Shown one piece after another: positions 44,491-54,260 of a stretch of DNA of 64,000 nucleotides. Made by a program: the position numbers and the translations under genes. The DNA is taken from contig NZ_JAJGZV010000003.1 of assembly GCF_020805785.1 (NCBI RefSeq), forward strand, positions 787,610 through 851,609. The letters are read 5' to 3'. Each line of letters starts with the position of its first letter. Position 1 is the stretch's first letter. Under the pieces are notes generated by a model that was not told the origin of the DNA, made no database searches, and saw only the letters and a program-made list of their open reading frames with translations. The stretch is from Flavobacterium chungbukense. GTDB taxonomy: Bacteria > Bacteroidota > Bacteroidia > Flavobacteriales > Flavobacteriaceae.

Positions 44491-47400
44491 ATGCAAAGTC
44501 CGTCTTTCTCTATTTATGATGCTTCTGCAGGGTCAGGAAAGACTTATACATTGGTTAAAGAATATTTAAAAATCATTCTTTCTTCTCCAAAAAATGATGC
44601 ATATCGAAATATTTTAGCAATTACCTTTACCAATAAGGCTGTTCACGAAATGAAAAGCCGTATCGTTGGAAGTTTATCTGAGTTTGCCAAAGACGAACCG
44701 TCGGCAAAAGCATATGACTTAATGGAGGATATCTCTCGAGATACTGGTCTTTCGGTTGTTAAGATCAAAACTAAATCACAGCAAATTATAAAGCACTTAA
44801 TTCATAATTATGCAGCTTTTGATATTTCTACAATTGATAAATTTACTCATAAAGTTATTCGTGCCTTTGCTCATGATCTAAATCTACCCATGACTTTTGA
44901 GGTGACTTTAGATACCGAAAATTTATTGGTTGAAGCTGTTGATGCTATAATCGCACAAGCTGGAGAGGATGAAACGCTGACCAAATTGCTCATCGATTTT
45001 ACAATGGAAAAAACCGATGACGATAAAAGCTGGGATGTTTCAAGAGAAATTTTGGATACAGGAAGGTTGATTTTGAATGAAAATAATAGAAATGAAATTC
45101 TTCATTTTCAAGATAAAACAATAGGAGAGTTTGTTGAGATAAAGGCAAAGATGCAGGCGCTCTGTAAAGAATTAGAAAAGGCAAATGAAGAATTGGCGAT
45201 TAAAGCAATTGAGCTAATCGATAAAAATGGAATTGACTCAAAATCATTTTCCAGAGGAACTTTCCCTAATCATTTGGAGAGTATCAAAAACGGAAAATTC
45301 AATCCCAAAAACAAAACTTTTCATGAGTTTGATGATATTGCTATTAATAAAACGGCAAAAGACCGAGCGTTAATTGAAAATATTATTCCGGAATTGCTTC
45401 AAATATTGAAAGCGGTCTATCAAAATTTTGAAAAAAGAGATTTTTATAAAGCCTTTTTGAAAAATATAACACCACTTTCTTTGTTGAATACGGTAAGTAA
45501 TGAATTGGCTAAAATTCAATCGGAACAAAATGTATTGTCAATTTCAGAATTCAATGCCATAATTCATCGTGAAATTCAAAACCAACCAGCGCCATTTATT
45601 TATGAGCGTTTGGGAGAACGTTATCGTAATTTTTTTATTGACGAATTTCAAGATACTTCAGAAATGCAATGGCAGAATTTGATTCCGCTGATTGATAATT
45701 CTCTTTCTGGCTTAGACGATTTTGGAAATAAAGGAACTTTGATGATTGTGGGCGATCCAAAACAATCCATTTATCGCTGGCGCGGAGGAAAAGCAGAACA
45801 ATTTATCGAATTAAGTAAAGATGTAAATCCATTTAACAATCCAGATAAACAGCTTAAACATCTAAATACCAATTACCGAAGTTATAGTGAAGTTATTGAA
45901 TTTAATAATGCTTTTTTTAAGCTGATTTCGGCAGAATTTTCAAATGAAGATTATAAAGATTTGTATGAAAATCATAGTTTTCAAAATACCAATTCAAAAA
46001 GAGGAGGTTACGTCAATATTTCTTTCCTTCCAATAGTGGATAAGAATGAGTTTGCCGATGAAGATGAGGTCGTTGAGAAGTCCGATTTATATGTTTTGGC
46101 TACTTTAAATACCATTCAAGAGGTAGTTAAGCAAGGTTTTGAATACAAAGACATTGTAATTCTAACTAGAAAAAGAGACCAGGGAATTGCGATAGCTAAT
46201 TATTTAACTGAACAAGGAATTCCGCTTTTGTCTTCGGAAACGTTAATGATTCAAAATGCGGCAGAAGTCCGTTTTATTGTTCATTTGCTTCGTTACTTAA
46301 ATAATAGCGCCAATTTAGAATCGAAGGCTAATTTTTTGCATTATTTGGCTTCAAATAAAGAGTTGTCAATGCCGGTTCATGATTTTATAGCTTTAGGAAT
46401 GAGCTATAAATTGGAAAAAGAATTTGAAAATTGGCTTTTAACTTTTGATGTTTCTTTTTCTTTTGAAGATGTTCGTAAAAAATCACTTTATGAAGCTGTA
46501 GAAATTATCATTTCTAAATTTATTCTTCCTTCTGATGGAAATGCCTATGTGCAATTCTTTTTGGATATAGTTTTAGAAAGAGATATTCGAAATCAGGCAG
46601 GAGTTTCTGATTTCTTGGTTTTTTGGGATAAAAATGCAGAGAAATTTAGTATTCCGTCTCCCGAAGGAAATAATGCTGTTCGAATTATGACCATTCATAA
46701 ATCAAAAGGATTAGAATTTCCGGTTGTAATTATGCCTTTCGCAGATGAAGATTATAATCGAAAACCAAAAGATAAATTATGGCTCGATACAGAGGAGATT
46801 GATTTAGGTGTTCCAAAAGCATTGGTTGATAATAGTAGTGCGGTTGAAGGTTTCGGTGAAAGTGCTTCGGCTGTTTTTAATCTAAAAAAACAGGAAGAGC
46901 TTTTAGATAATATCAATGTTTTGTACGTGGCACTGACCCGTGCAGAAGAGCAATTGTATGTTATTTCTCAATCTTTGAAAGCAAAAAACGATGGAGAATA
47001 TCCCAATAATATGGCTTCCTTTTTTATTAAATTTTTGATTAATGAAGGAGTTTATGATGAAGAGAAACTGAATTATGAATTTGGAAACAAAACAAGACTT
47101 TCGAAAGTTTCAAAGACACTAGATTTAGTAAAAACAATTCCGATTGTGAGAGAAGTTTTGAATCCGAAAAATATTAAAATTGCCCAACGAGAAGCTTTGA
47201 TGTGGGGAACGCATCAGCAAGAAGCAATTTCGTATGGGAATATAGTGCATGAGATTTTGGCTTTCGTTAAAGATAAATCAGATATCGACTTGGCGGTTGC
47301 AAAATCATTGGAAAATGGTTTAATAACTTACGATCAAGTTGACCAAGTGCTCCAGACTTTGAAGGAAATTGTGAATCATCCTGAACTGACGGTCTGTTTT

Positions 47401-47649
47401 AATGGAAATGATACTGTCTTGAATGAGCAGACAATTGTTCAAAAAGAAGGAAGGATTTTAAAGCCGGATCGGGTTGTTTTTTTAGAAAATAAAGAAGCGC
47501 TTTTACTCGATTATAAAACAGGAGCTATAAATGCTAAATATCAACATCAAATTCAGGAATATCAAGATGCAATTGAGGATTTAGGATACAAAGTGTTAAA
47601 AAAGGCTTTGGTGTATATTGGAGCGGAAATTGAAGTGGTAAATTTGTGA
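44491..47649 (+). CDS. addA: AddA-like UvrD-type helicase-nuclease
   Basis: 1052-residue SF1A helicase with a C-terminal RecB-type nuclease, expected to process double-strand breaks with the product at 50554. Walker A is ASAGSGKT (11-18), motif II FIDEFQDTSEMQW, with VGDPKQSIYRWRGG, TIHKSKGLEFPVVI and VALTRAEEQLYV following. The nuclease site is LLLDYKTGAI near the C-terminus with the QIQEYQDAI helix. The ATG at 44491 is used; a GTG 11 codons upstream would only add a non-conserved extension. kbl and ompA separate it from its partner. The symbol is by architecture. Confidence 0.88.
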   Translation: MQSPSFSIYDASAGSGKTYTLVKEYLKIILSSPKNDAYRNILAITFTNKAVHEMKSRIVGSLSEFAKDEPSAKAYDLMEDISRDTGLSVVKIKTKSQQIIKHLIHNYAAFDISTIDKFTHKVIRAFAHDLNLPMTFEVTLDTENLLVEAVDAIIAQAGEDETLTKLLIDFTMEKTDDDKSWDVSREILDTGRLILNENNRNEILHFQDKTIGEFVEIKAKMQALCKELEKANEELAIKAIELIDKNGIDSKSFSRGTFPNHLESIKNGKFNPKNKTFHEFDDIAINKTAKDRALIENIIPELLQILKAVYQNFEKRDFYKAFLKNITPLSLLNTVSNELAKIQSEQNVLSISEFNAIIHREIQNQPAPFIYERLGERYRNFFIDEFQDTSEMQWQNLIPLIDNSLSGLDDFGNKGTLMIVGDPKQSIYRWRGGKAEQFIELSKDVNPFNNPDKQLKHLNTNYRSYSEVIEFNNAFFKLISAEFSNEDYKDLYENHSFQNTNSKRGGYVNISFLPIVDKNEFADEDEVVEKSDLYVLATLNTIQEVVKQGFEYKDIVILTRKRDQGIAIANYLTEQGIPLLSSETLMIQNAAEVRFIVHLLRYLNNSANLESKANFLHYLASNKELSMPVHDFIALGMSYKLEKEFENWLLTFDVSFSFEDVRKKSLYEAVEIIISKFILPSDGNAYVQFFLDIVLERDIRNQAGVSDFLVFWDKNAEKFSIPSPEGNNAVRIMTIHKSKGLEFPVVIMPFADEDYNRKPKDKLWLDTEEIDLGVPKALVDNSSAVEGFGESASAVFNLKKQEELLDNINVLYVALTRAEEQLYVISQSLKAKNDGEYPNNMASFFIKFLINEGVYDEEKLNYEFGNKTRLSKVSKTLDLVKTIPIVREVLNPKNIKIAQREALMWGTHQQEAISYGNIVHEILAFVKDKSDIDLAVAKSLENGLITYDQVDQVLQTLKEIVNHPELTVCFNGNDTVLNEQTIVQKEGRILKPDRVVFLENKEALLLDYKTGAINAKYQHQIQEYQDAIEDLGYKVLKKALVYIGAEIEVVNL

Positions 47650-47731
47650 AAAAATTAATCAGATGTTAAAGAAATAACGAAGCTTAAATATTGTTAACTT
47701 GTTAATTTTTAACGTTTTAAATAAATAAAAA

Positions 47732-48925
47732 ATGTACGGTAAAATAAAAGAACATCTGCAAAGCGAGCTGCAGACAATCGAAGAAAATGGAATTTTTAAA
47801 AAGGAGCGAATTATAACTTCTCCTCAAGGAGCAGAAATTACTATTTCGACAGGAGAAACGGTTTTAAATTTTTGTGCTAATAATTATTTAGGACTTTCTT
47901 CTCATCCAGAAGTAATTCAAGCGGCTAAAGATGCCTTGGATACGCACGGTTTCGGAATGTCATCTGTACGTTTTATCTGCGGAACCCAAGATATTCATAA
48001 AACATTAGAGAAAAAGATTGCCGATTTTTACGGTACAGAAGATACTATCTTATACGCAGCAGCTTTTGATGCAAACGGGGGAGTTTTTGAACCTCTGCTT
48101 GGAGAGAATGATGCGATTATTTCGGATAGTCTAAACCATGCTTCTATTATTGACGGAGTTCGTCTTTGTAAAGCGGCGAGATACCGTTATGAAAATAGTA
48201 ATATGGAAGATTTAGAACAACAGCTGATTAAAGCAAATGAAGCAGGGGCTCGTTTTAAATTAATTGTTACGGATGGTGTTTTCTCTATGGATGGTTTAGT
48301 TGCGCCTTTGGACAAAATTTGTGATTTGGCTGACAAATACGATGCAATGGTTATGGTTGACGAATGCCACGCAGCAGGTTTTATTGGTGCAACAGGGAAA
48401 GGTACTCTTGAAGCAAAAGGAGTGATGGGGAGAGTTGATATCATTACAGGTACATTAGGTAAAGCTTTAGGTGGGGCTATGGGTGGTTATACAACGGCAA
48501 AAAAAGAGATTATAGAATTATTGCGTCAAAGATCTAGACCTTATCTTTTTTCAAATTCATTAGCACCTGCAATTGTTGGAGCTTCAGTAAAAGTCTTTGA
48601 ATTGCTTGAAAAAGATACTCAACTTCGTGACAAACTGGAGTGGAATACAAATTATTTTAAAGAAGGTATGAAAAATGCGGGTTTCGATATTATAGATGGA
48701 GATTCGGCAATTGTACCAGTAATGTTATATGATGCGAAATTGTCTCAAACAATGGCAAATGAACTTTTAAAACAGGGAATTTATGTTATTGGATTTTTCT
48801 TTCCTGTAGTGCCAAAAGATAAAGCCAGAATACGCGTTCAGCTATCTGCAGCGCATGATAAAGAGCACTTGGACAAGGCTGTAGATGCATTCACAGTTGT
48901 CGGTAAAATGTTAAAAGTTATATAA
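47732..48925 (+). CDS. kbl: Glycine C-acetyltransferase (2-amino-3-ketobutyrate CoA ligase)
   Basis: 397-residue PLP enzyme of the alpha-oxoamine synthase group. It cleaves 2-amino-3-oxobutyrate with CoA to glycine and acetyl-CoA in threonine breakdown. Conserved: [43 protein letters not shown], the PLP Asp-His pair in VDECHAAGF, and the Schiff-base Lys in [12 protein letters not shown]. No threonine dehydrogenase gene is adjacent. KBL is favoured over AONS or serine palmitoyltransferase by the overall motif set. Confidence 0.92.
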   Translation: MYGKIKEHLQSELQTIEENGIFKKERIITSPQGAEITISTGETVLNFCANNYLGLSSHPEVIQAAKDALDTHGFGMSSVRFICGTQDIHKTLEKKIADFYGTEDTILYAAAFDANGGVFEPLLGENDAIISDSLNHASIIDGVRLCKAARYRYENSNMEDLEQQLIKANEAGARFKLIVTDGVFSMDGLVAPLDKICDLADKYDAMVMVDECHAAGFIGATGKGTLEAKGVMGRVDIITGTLGKALGGAMGGYTTAKKEIIELLRQRSRPYLFSNSLAPAIVGASVKVFELLEKDTQLRDKLEWNTNYFKEGMKNAGFDIIDGDSAIVPVMLYDAKLSQTMANELLKQGIYVIGFFFPVVPKDKARIRVQLSAAHDKEHLDKAVDAFTVVGKMLKVI

Positions 48926-48971
48926 TTACCACTTTGGTCAAATTTTTGTAGGTTTTTTTTAACATTTCATT

Positions 48972-49001
48972 TTGTATTTAAAAAATTTGGTGTTACTTTT
49001 G
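48972..49001 (+). promoter_or_regulatory. Putative ompA promoter
   Basis: TTG (48972-48974), 19-base spacer, TACTTTTG (48994-49001): full match to the flavobacterial consensus. The box ends 37 bases before the ompA ATG. Confidence 0.65.
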
Positions 49002-49038
49002 CTTGTAATTAACTAAATTGTAATTAAAAAAATTAAGT

Positions 49039-50490
49039 ATGAAACATCTTAACAAACTTTTAGTTGCTGTATTGATGGCGATGGGTTTAAATGCTCACGC
49101 GCAAGACAGTAACAATCCATGGGCTATCTCTTTCGGGGTTAATGCTGTGGATACTAGAACAAGTTCTGGAGCTGGTCATGGGTTTTTTGATCAACACTTC
49201 TCTCAGCCATTCGCAGTAAAAGACAACTGGAATATTCTTCCTTCTCTATCTTACATTGGTGTAAATAGATATGTAGGTAGCGGTTTCTCTGTTGGTTTAC
49301 AAGGTTCTGTAAACAAAATTGATAAACTTGTTACTTTTAATCCAGCTGCTCCAGGTCACGATGGTAGAGGTAACGTTGTAACTAATCCTGGTGATTTAAT
49401 GTACTACGGAATTGATGCTACTATTAAATACAGCTTCCAAGAATTAATCAAATCTAAAGTGATTGATCCTTCGTTATCTGTTGGTGGAGGTTATACTTTC
49501 TTCGGAGATAACAGTTTTGGAACTGTTAATCCAGGTGCTGGTATTACTTTCTGGTTTACAGATGCTATTGGTCTTGAGTTAGCTACAAGATACAAATGGG
49601 CTGTAGCTGCTAACGAGGCTAAACCTCTTGACAGATCAGTTTTCCAACACACTGCAGGTTTAGTTTTCAAATTCGGAGGTAAAGATACTGACGGAGACGG
49701 AATCTATGACAAAGATGATGCTTGTCCAGATGTTGCTGGTTTAAAACAATTCAACGGATGTCCTGATACTGACGGTGACGGAATCGTTGATGCTTCTGAC
49801 GCTTGTCCAGATGTATTTGGTTTAGCTGCATTAAACGGATGTCCTGATACAGACGGAGACGGAATCGCTGATAAAGATGATGCTTGTCCAGATGTTGCTG
49901 GTTTAGCTGCTTTAAAAGGTTGTCCTGATACTGACGGAGACGGAATCGCTGATAAAGATGACAAATGTCCTACAGTTGCTGGTCCTAAAGAAAACGGTGG
50001 TTGTCCATTCTTAGACGCTGATAAAGATGGTGTTGCTGATAAAGATGATGACTGTCCTACAGTTCCAGGTCCTGCAAGTAACAGAGGATGTCCAGAAGTA
50101 ACTTCTGCTGCATTAGAAGATCTTAAAGTTCAAGCTAGAGCAATCTACTTCAACTCAGGAAAAGCTACTTTCAAAACTGGTGACAAAGAAACTCCAGCTA
50201 GATTAGATGCTATTAAAGAAATCCTTAAAAACTATCCAAACGCGAAATTCTCTATTGAAGGACACACAGATAGTACAGGTTCTGCTAAAATCAACGATAA
50301 ACTTTCTCAAGATAGAGCTAACGCGGTATTAAACGCTTTAGTTGAAAGAGGAGTTAATCCAGAAAACTTAGAAGCTAAAGGATTTGGATCTTCTCAGCCA
50401 GTTGCAAGCAACAAAACTGCTGCAGGAAAAGCTCAAAACAGAAGAACTGAAATTAGACACATTGGTTCTAAATACCAAGGAAAACTATAA
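49039..50490 (+). CDS. OmpA-family protein with thrombospondin type 3 repeats
   Basis: 483-residue outer-membrane protein. After a signal peptide (ending about NAHAQ) comes an eight-strand-type barrel (about 25-210). Then come five calcium-binding TSP3-like units of about 27 residues (DTDGDGIxDxxDACPDVxGL), and last a C-terminal OmpA domain with [17 protein letters not shown] and the peptidoglycan-binding NRRTEI Arg. It probably anchors the outer membrane to the wall. Strong promoter, a terminator after it, and likely high expression. It separates kbl and addB. Confidence 0.93.
   Translation: MKHLNKLLVAVLMAMGLNAHAQDSNNPWAISFGVNAVDTRTSSGAGHGFFDQHFSQPFAVKDNWNILPSLSYIGVNRYVGSGFSVGLQGSVNKIDKLVTFNPAAPGHDGRGNVVTNPGDLMYYGIDATIKYSFQELIKSKVIDPSLSVGGGYTFFGDNSFGTVNPGAGITFWFTDAIGLELATRYKWAVAANEAKPLDRSVFQHTAGLVFKFGGKDTDGDGIYDKDDACPDVAGLKQFNGCPDTDGDGIVDASDACPDVFGLAALNGCPDTDGDGIADKDDACPDVAGLAALKGCPDTDGDGIADKDDKCPTVAGPKENGGCPFLDADKDGVADKDDDCPTVPGPASNRGCPEVTSAALEDLKVQARAIYFNSGKATFKTGDKETPARLDAIKEILKNYPNAKFSIEGHTDSTGSAKINDKLSQDRANAVLNALVERGVNPENLEAKGFGSSQPVASNKTAAGKAQNRRTEIRHIGSKYQGKL
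49684..50095 (+). repeat. 81-bp tandem repeat coding TSP3 units
   Basis: Units start at 49684, 49765, 49846 and 49927 with an exact 81-bp period; a fifth divergent unit begins at about 50008. The three central units are close in DNA sequence, which indicates recent internal duplication or gene-conversion-like homogenisation. Confidence 0.85.
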
Positions 50491-50513
50491 TTTAGTTTTT
50501 AAATAAATTTTAA

Positions 50514-50542
50514 AAGCCATTCTTAATTGAATGGCTTTTTTT
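50514..50542 (+). terminator. Terminator of ompA
   Basis: AAGCCATTC (50514-50522) pairs with GAATGGCTT (50529-50537), then a T-run. It ends 12 bases before the addB ATG. Confidence 0.75.
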
Positions 50543-50553
50543 ATTTTTACTCT

Positions 50554-53316
50554 ATGGTAAATATTTCTTTTCTTCAAAAAATTGCTTCAGTTGTAATTCG
50601 GGATTATGCAGATAAACTTTCGGAAATAACCATAATTCTTCCGAATAAAAGAGCAAAAGTTTTTTTGATCGAAGCGCTCAAAAAAGAGATTGATAAAACT
50701 ATTATTGCTCCCGAAATTACAAGTATTGAGGATTTTGTTCAAGACGTTGCGTCAATTCGATCTATTGATTCAATTGAATTATTGTTTGAGTTTTATGAGG
50801 TTTATTTGTCTATTACAGAAAAAAAGAATCAGCAGTCTTTTGAGTTATTTGCAAATTGGGCAAAAACACTTCTGCAAGATTTTAATGAAATTGATCGATA
50901 TCTTTTAGATTCATCGCACGTATTGTCTTATCTTAAAGATATTGAGGATATAAAAAAATGGGGCTTAGAAGTAGATCAGAAAACCAAACTTCTAGAAAAT
51001 TATATTGATTTTTGGAAATTACTTCCTCTTTATTACGATTCGCTTTACAATCATTTATTGTTTAAATCTATAGGTTACCAAGGGTTAATTTACAGAGAAG
51101 CGGTTAATAATTTAAATCATTTTTCGAATACAATTGGCAAGCGAATTTTTGTTTTTGCAGGATTTAATGCTTTAAATGCTGCTGAGGAAAAAATAGTGCA
51201 GCATTTGTTAGCTTTAGATCAAGCGAAGATTTATTGGGATGCAGATCGAGCATTTTTAAATGATCCTTATCATGATGCAGGACTTTTTCTAAGTCGTTTT
51301 AAAGAAAGCTGGAAATATTACAAGACAAATGTTTTTGATTGGATTGTAGATGATTTTTCACAGTCAAAAAACATTCAGATTATAGGAACTCCAAAAACAA
51401 TTGGACAGGCAAAGCTGGCGGGAAGTATTATTGAAAATTTAATTGATCAAAACCCTACTGCGTCTTTAGATAAAGTTGCAGTTGTGCTTGGTGAAGAAAA
51501 TTTATTAGTTCCGGTTTTATATTCGTTGCCTTCTTCTGTTGGAGCTTTAAATATTACAATGGGGTATTCTGGAAAGAATAATCCGTCGCAGATTTTTGTT
51601 GCTAAATTGTTTAAAATGCATACTAATGCACTTTCTCGAAAAGGCGGCAGTTATGTTTTTTATTATAAAGATGTGCTTGATATTTTGACCCATCCATTGG
51701 TTGAGCCTTATGCTCATGCCGAAAAATTGGTAAAAATTATCAAAGAGAATAATTACACTTTTATTACTCACCAGAAAATTTTAGAACTTCATCCAGAGTA
51801 TTCTACGTTTTTTATTTTGTTATTTGAAAAATGGGAGAATGGTTCTATTGCTGTTTTGAAAAATATTTCTTCTTTACTGCTTTTAATTAAACAGCATTTT
51901 AGCAATGATAATGAAGAAGAAAAAATTGCGAAGGCATTTGTTTACGGTGTTTTTAAAGTGATTAATAAGCTGATAAATTATTATTCTAAACATCATCATA
52001 TTGATAATATTGATACGCTTCACGCTATTTATAAGCAAATTATTGATTTGGCGGAAGTCTCTTTTGAAGGAGAGCCATTGCGTGGTTTGCAGATTATGGG
52101 AGTTTTAGAAAGCCGTGTTCTGGATTTTGAAACGGTTATTATAACTTCTATGAATGAAGGAAAGTTTCCTGCTGGAAAATCGCAAAATTCATTTATTCCT
52201 TACGATGTTAAAAAGGAATTAGGACTTCCTACGTTCAAAGAAAAAGATGCAATTTATACCTATCATTTTTATCACTTACTGCAAAGGGCGAAAAATATTT
52301 ATTTGATTTATAATACCGAAAATGATGGATTGGATGCTGGTGAGAGGAGCCGTTTTATTACGCAATTGGAAGTAGAAAAAAAATCGAATCATAATATTAG
52401 TTTTGATATTTATAATCCAGCCTTGCCCAATACAGCTTATGAGCCTATTTCCGTTTCGAAATCTGAACCAGTTATGGCACGTTTAAAAGAAATTGCTGAA
52501 ACTGGTTTTTCTCCATCTGCATTGACTTCTTATATTAGAAATCCGATAGAGTTTTATTTTCAAAAAATATTAAGGATTCGTGAAGTTGAAGAAGTAGAGG
52601 AAAATATTGCTTTAAATACTTTAGGGACTATTATTCACGAAACGTTAAAAACTTTATACGATCCTTTTATTGGAAAATTTATTTCAGAAAATGATATTTT
52701 AAATTGCTTTAAACTCTTGGATGATGAAGTTTTGAAGCAATTCAAATTAGTTTATAAAGAAGGAGAAATAAAGAAAGGAAGAAATCTCTTGGCTTTTGAA
52801 GTTGCGAAAAGAAACGTTTCGAACTTCTTGCGAATGGAATTGGAGTCGATAAAAAATGATGAAGCGATAAAAATTATAGCGTTGGAGCAGACATTTGAAA
52901 GACAATTTATTCATCCGAAATTGCCTTTTCCTGTTTTGATAAAAGGAAATGTCGATCGTATAGAGCAGCGCGACGGGAAAATAAGAATTATTGACTACAA
53001 GACAGGGAAAGTAGAAAAAACGGATGTTGTGTTAAAAACTTGGAACGGGTTAACACAGGAGCTTAAAAATGATAAAATTATTCAAGTACTGGCGTATGCC
53101 TTTATGTTTGAGAAAGAAGCAGGAAATCTGCCGATAGAGGTTGGTATTATTTCTTTTAAAAATTTGAAATCAGGTTTTTTGCCTTTTGGATTTAAGCCAG
53201 AAAAAGATTTAGATAGTATTGTAACATCAGAAATATTGGCTTCTTATTTGGAGGAAATTGCTAATTTACTAAGTGAGATTTTTGACAGTTCTATTCCTTT
53301 CGAAGAAAAGGTTTAA
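50554..53316 (+). CDS. addB: AddB-like PD-(D/E)XK nuclease
   Basis: 920-residue partner expected for the AddA-like helicase. The N-terminal half carries inactive-helicase features (TIILPNKRAKVFLIEAL; VFAGFNALNAAEEKIVQHLL; ITSMNEGKFPAG) without a proper Walker A. The C-terminal nuclease domain has TLGTIIHETLKTLYDP and the catalytic RIIDYKTGKVEK. The Fe-S cysteines of Bacillus AddB are not present. The ATG at 50554 was chosen because an upstream in-frame ATG lies inside the ompA terminator. Its function is inferred from architecture and from the AddA gene nearby. Confidence 0.82.
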   Translation: MVNISFLQKIASVVIRDYADKLSEITIILPNKRAKVFLIEALKKEIDKTIIAPEITSIEDFVQDVASIRSIDSIELLFEFYEVYLSITEKKNQQSFELFANWAKTLLQDFNEIDRYLLDSSHVLSYLKDIEDIKKWGLEVDQKTKLLENYIDFWKLLPLYYDSLYNHLLFKSIGYQGLIYREAVNNLNHFSNTIGKRIFVFAGFNALNAAEEKIVQHLLALDQAKIYWDADRAFLNDPYHDAGLFLSRFKESWKYYKTNVFDWIVDDFSQSKNIQIIGTPKTIGQAKLAGSIIENLIDQNPTASLDKVAVVLGEENLLVPVLYSLPSSVGALNITMGYSGKNNPSQIFVAKLFKMHTNALSRKGGSYVFYYKDVLDILTHPLVEPYAHAEKLVKIIKENNYTFITHQKILELHPEYSTFFILLFEKWENGSIAVLKNISSLLLLIKQHFSNDNEEEKIAKAFVYGVFKVINKLINYYSKHHHIDNIDTLHAIYKQIIDLAEVSFEGEPLRGLQIMGVLESRVLDFETVIITSMNEGKFPAGKSQNSFIPYDVKKELGLPTFKEKDAIYTYHFYHLLQRAKNIYLIYNTENDGLDAGERSRFITQLEVEKKSNHNISFDIYNPALPNTAYEPISVSKSEPVMARLKEIAETGFSPSALTSYIRNPIEFYFQKILRIREVEEVEENIALNTLGTIIHETLKTLYDPFIGKFISENDILNCFKLLDDEVLKQFKLVYKEGEIKKGRNLLAFEVAKRNVSNFLRMELESIKNDEAIKIIALEQTFERQFIHPKLPFPVLIKGNVDRIEQRDGKIRIIDYKTGKVEKTDVVLKTWNGLTQELKNDKIIQVLAYAFMFEKEAGNLPIEVGIISFKNLKSGFLPFGFKPEKDLDSIVTSEILASYLEEIANLLSEIFDSSIPFEEKV

Positions 53317-53425
53317 TGATGAAATAGCTATCTTTATAAAAATCAGTCAATTCAAAGTAAATGGATCATTAATAAAATACTTTTATTTGTTTATAGTTAA
53401 ACAAAACGAAGTCAGAAAATAAAAA

Positions 53426-53472
53426 AGCCGAACTTATTTAAGAAAATGATCTTGTAAGTCCGGCTATTTTTT
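53426..53472. terminator. Bidirectional terminator between addB and the 47-codon gene
   Basis: AGCCGAACTTA (53426-53436) pairs with TAAGTCCGGCT (53455-53465), one mismatch; T-runs on both strands. Confidence 0.7.
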
Positions 53473-53482
53473 TTGATTGCTT

Positions 53483-53626
53483 TTAGCTAAATATTTTTTT
53501 GAAGAAACCTTTTTTAGAACTTCCTTCAGAACTCGTAGTGTTGATAGGTCCGTTTTCAATACGAAATCTTCTAAACTTCAGCAGTTTTACATTTAAGTCA
53601 AAGCGTAATTCGTCAACAGTTTTCAT
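53483..53626 (-). CDS. Small basic protein (47 aa), divergent from roadblock module 2
   Basis: Short open frame encoding 47 residues: MKTVDELRFDLNVKLLKF, a basic middle with FRRFRIENGP, and a Ser/Lys tail ending KKGFFKKIFS. A full consensus promoter lies 15 bases upstream (53642-53673) and a terminator follows, which supports a real gene despite its size. The protein resembles that at 43411 in composition and in its amphipathic C-terminal Lys/Phe/Ile segment. It is divergent from the LC7 gene at 53917, as the 71-codon gene is from the LC7 gene at 42873. Function unknown. Confidence 0.6.
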   Translation of the reverse strand: MKTVDELRFDLNVKLLKFRRFRIENGPINTTSSEGSSKKGFFKKIFS

Positions 53627-53641
53627 TTATACAATTTTTTG

Positions 53642-53673
53642 CAAAGCTATAGAAAAACTTTCTGTAAATGCAA
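53642..53673 (-). promoter_or_regulatory. Putative promoter of the 47-codon gene
   Basis: Minus strand: TTG (53673-53671), 21-base spacer, TAGCTTTG (53649-53642), full consensus. The box ends 15 bases before the ATG at 53626. Confidence 0.55.
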
Positions 53674-53876
53674 CATTCTGTAAATGTTAATTTTAGAAAT
53701 GAAATTAATGAAAAGAAAAGTTGTGTTTTTAATATTATATGCTTTTTATATTAATTTTTGTTGCAGAATATTTGCAAAAAAATAGGTTTAATTGTGTGAT
53801 AAATAAAAGTTATTCGGGAACTTAGATCGCCTGTTTTTTTAACAAGTGTTTAGCTGACTAATCTTGAGATTAAAAA

Positions 53877-53884
53877 TATCTTTG
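53877..53884 (+). promoter_or_regulatory. Possible -7 box of roadblock module 2
   Basis: TATCTTTG is an exact -7 match 32 bases before the ATG at 53917. No TTG is at the usual distance. The rest of the 290-base divergent region shows no gene. Confidence 0.35.
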
Positions 53885-53916
53885 GCGCTTCCAAAAACAT
53901 GACAAAATAATAGAAT

Positions 53917-54237
53917 ATGATTGATTTACAAACACTAGTAGAAGAGACTGGGGCAGAATCTGGCTTGAGTTTTAATATTGATGGAATCTTAAATGAGTCT
54001 GTTAATTTAGAATACGACGGAAATGTTGCAGCAATGATCGGAATGATCTTGAAAATGTGCTTAGAAATGTCTGAAGACGTAAACAATGGCGATCTTAAAC
54101 AAGTTATGATTAAGAATAATGACGGGATCGTGGTAGCAACAAAAAATCAAGATGATAACTGCATTGCGCTTCTTTCTAAAGATCTAAGTAAAATGGGACT
54201 ATTACTTCGTAGAATGGATTCTGTTTTCAATAATTAA
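53917..54237 (+). CDS. Roadblock/LC7-like protein, copy 2
   Basis: 106-residue soluble protein. GLSFNIDGILNESVNLEYDGNVAAMIG followed by the helix MILKMCLEMSEDV and LKQVMIKNNDGIVVATKNQDDNCIALLSK fits the roadblock/LC7 pattern of MglB-like proteins. It leads the plus-strand unit and precedes the 124-residue partner by 23 bases. It is only weakly similar to the copy at 42873, whereas the downstream partners are very similar, so the two LC7 proteins may have diverged in what they bind. Confidence 0.75.
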   Translation: MIDLQTLVEETGAESGLSFNIDGILNESVNLEYDGNVAAMIGMILKMCLEMSEDVNNGDLKQVMIKNNDGIVVATKNQDDNCIALLSKDLSKMGLLLRRMDSVFNN

Positions 54238-54260
54238 ATTTAACCAATATTAAAATACAC

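Noticed and set aside
49684..50095. CRISPR-like array
   Set aside because: The 81-bp periodicity is in frame with TSP3 protein units inside ompA; there are no spacers and no cas genes.
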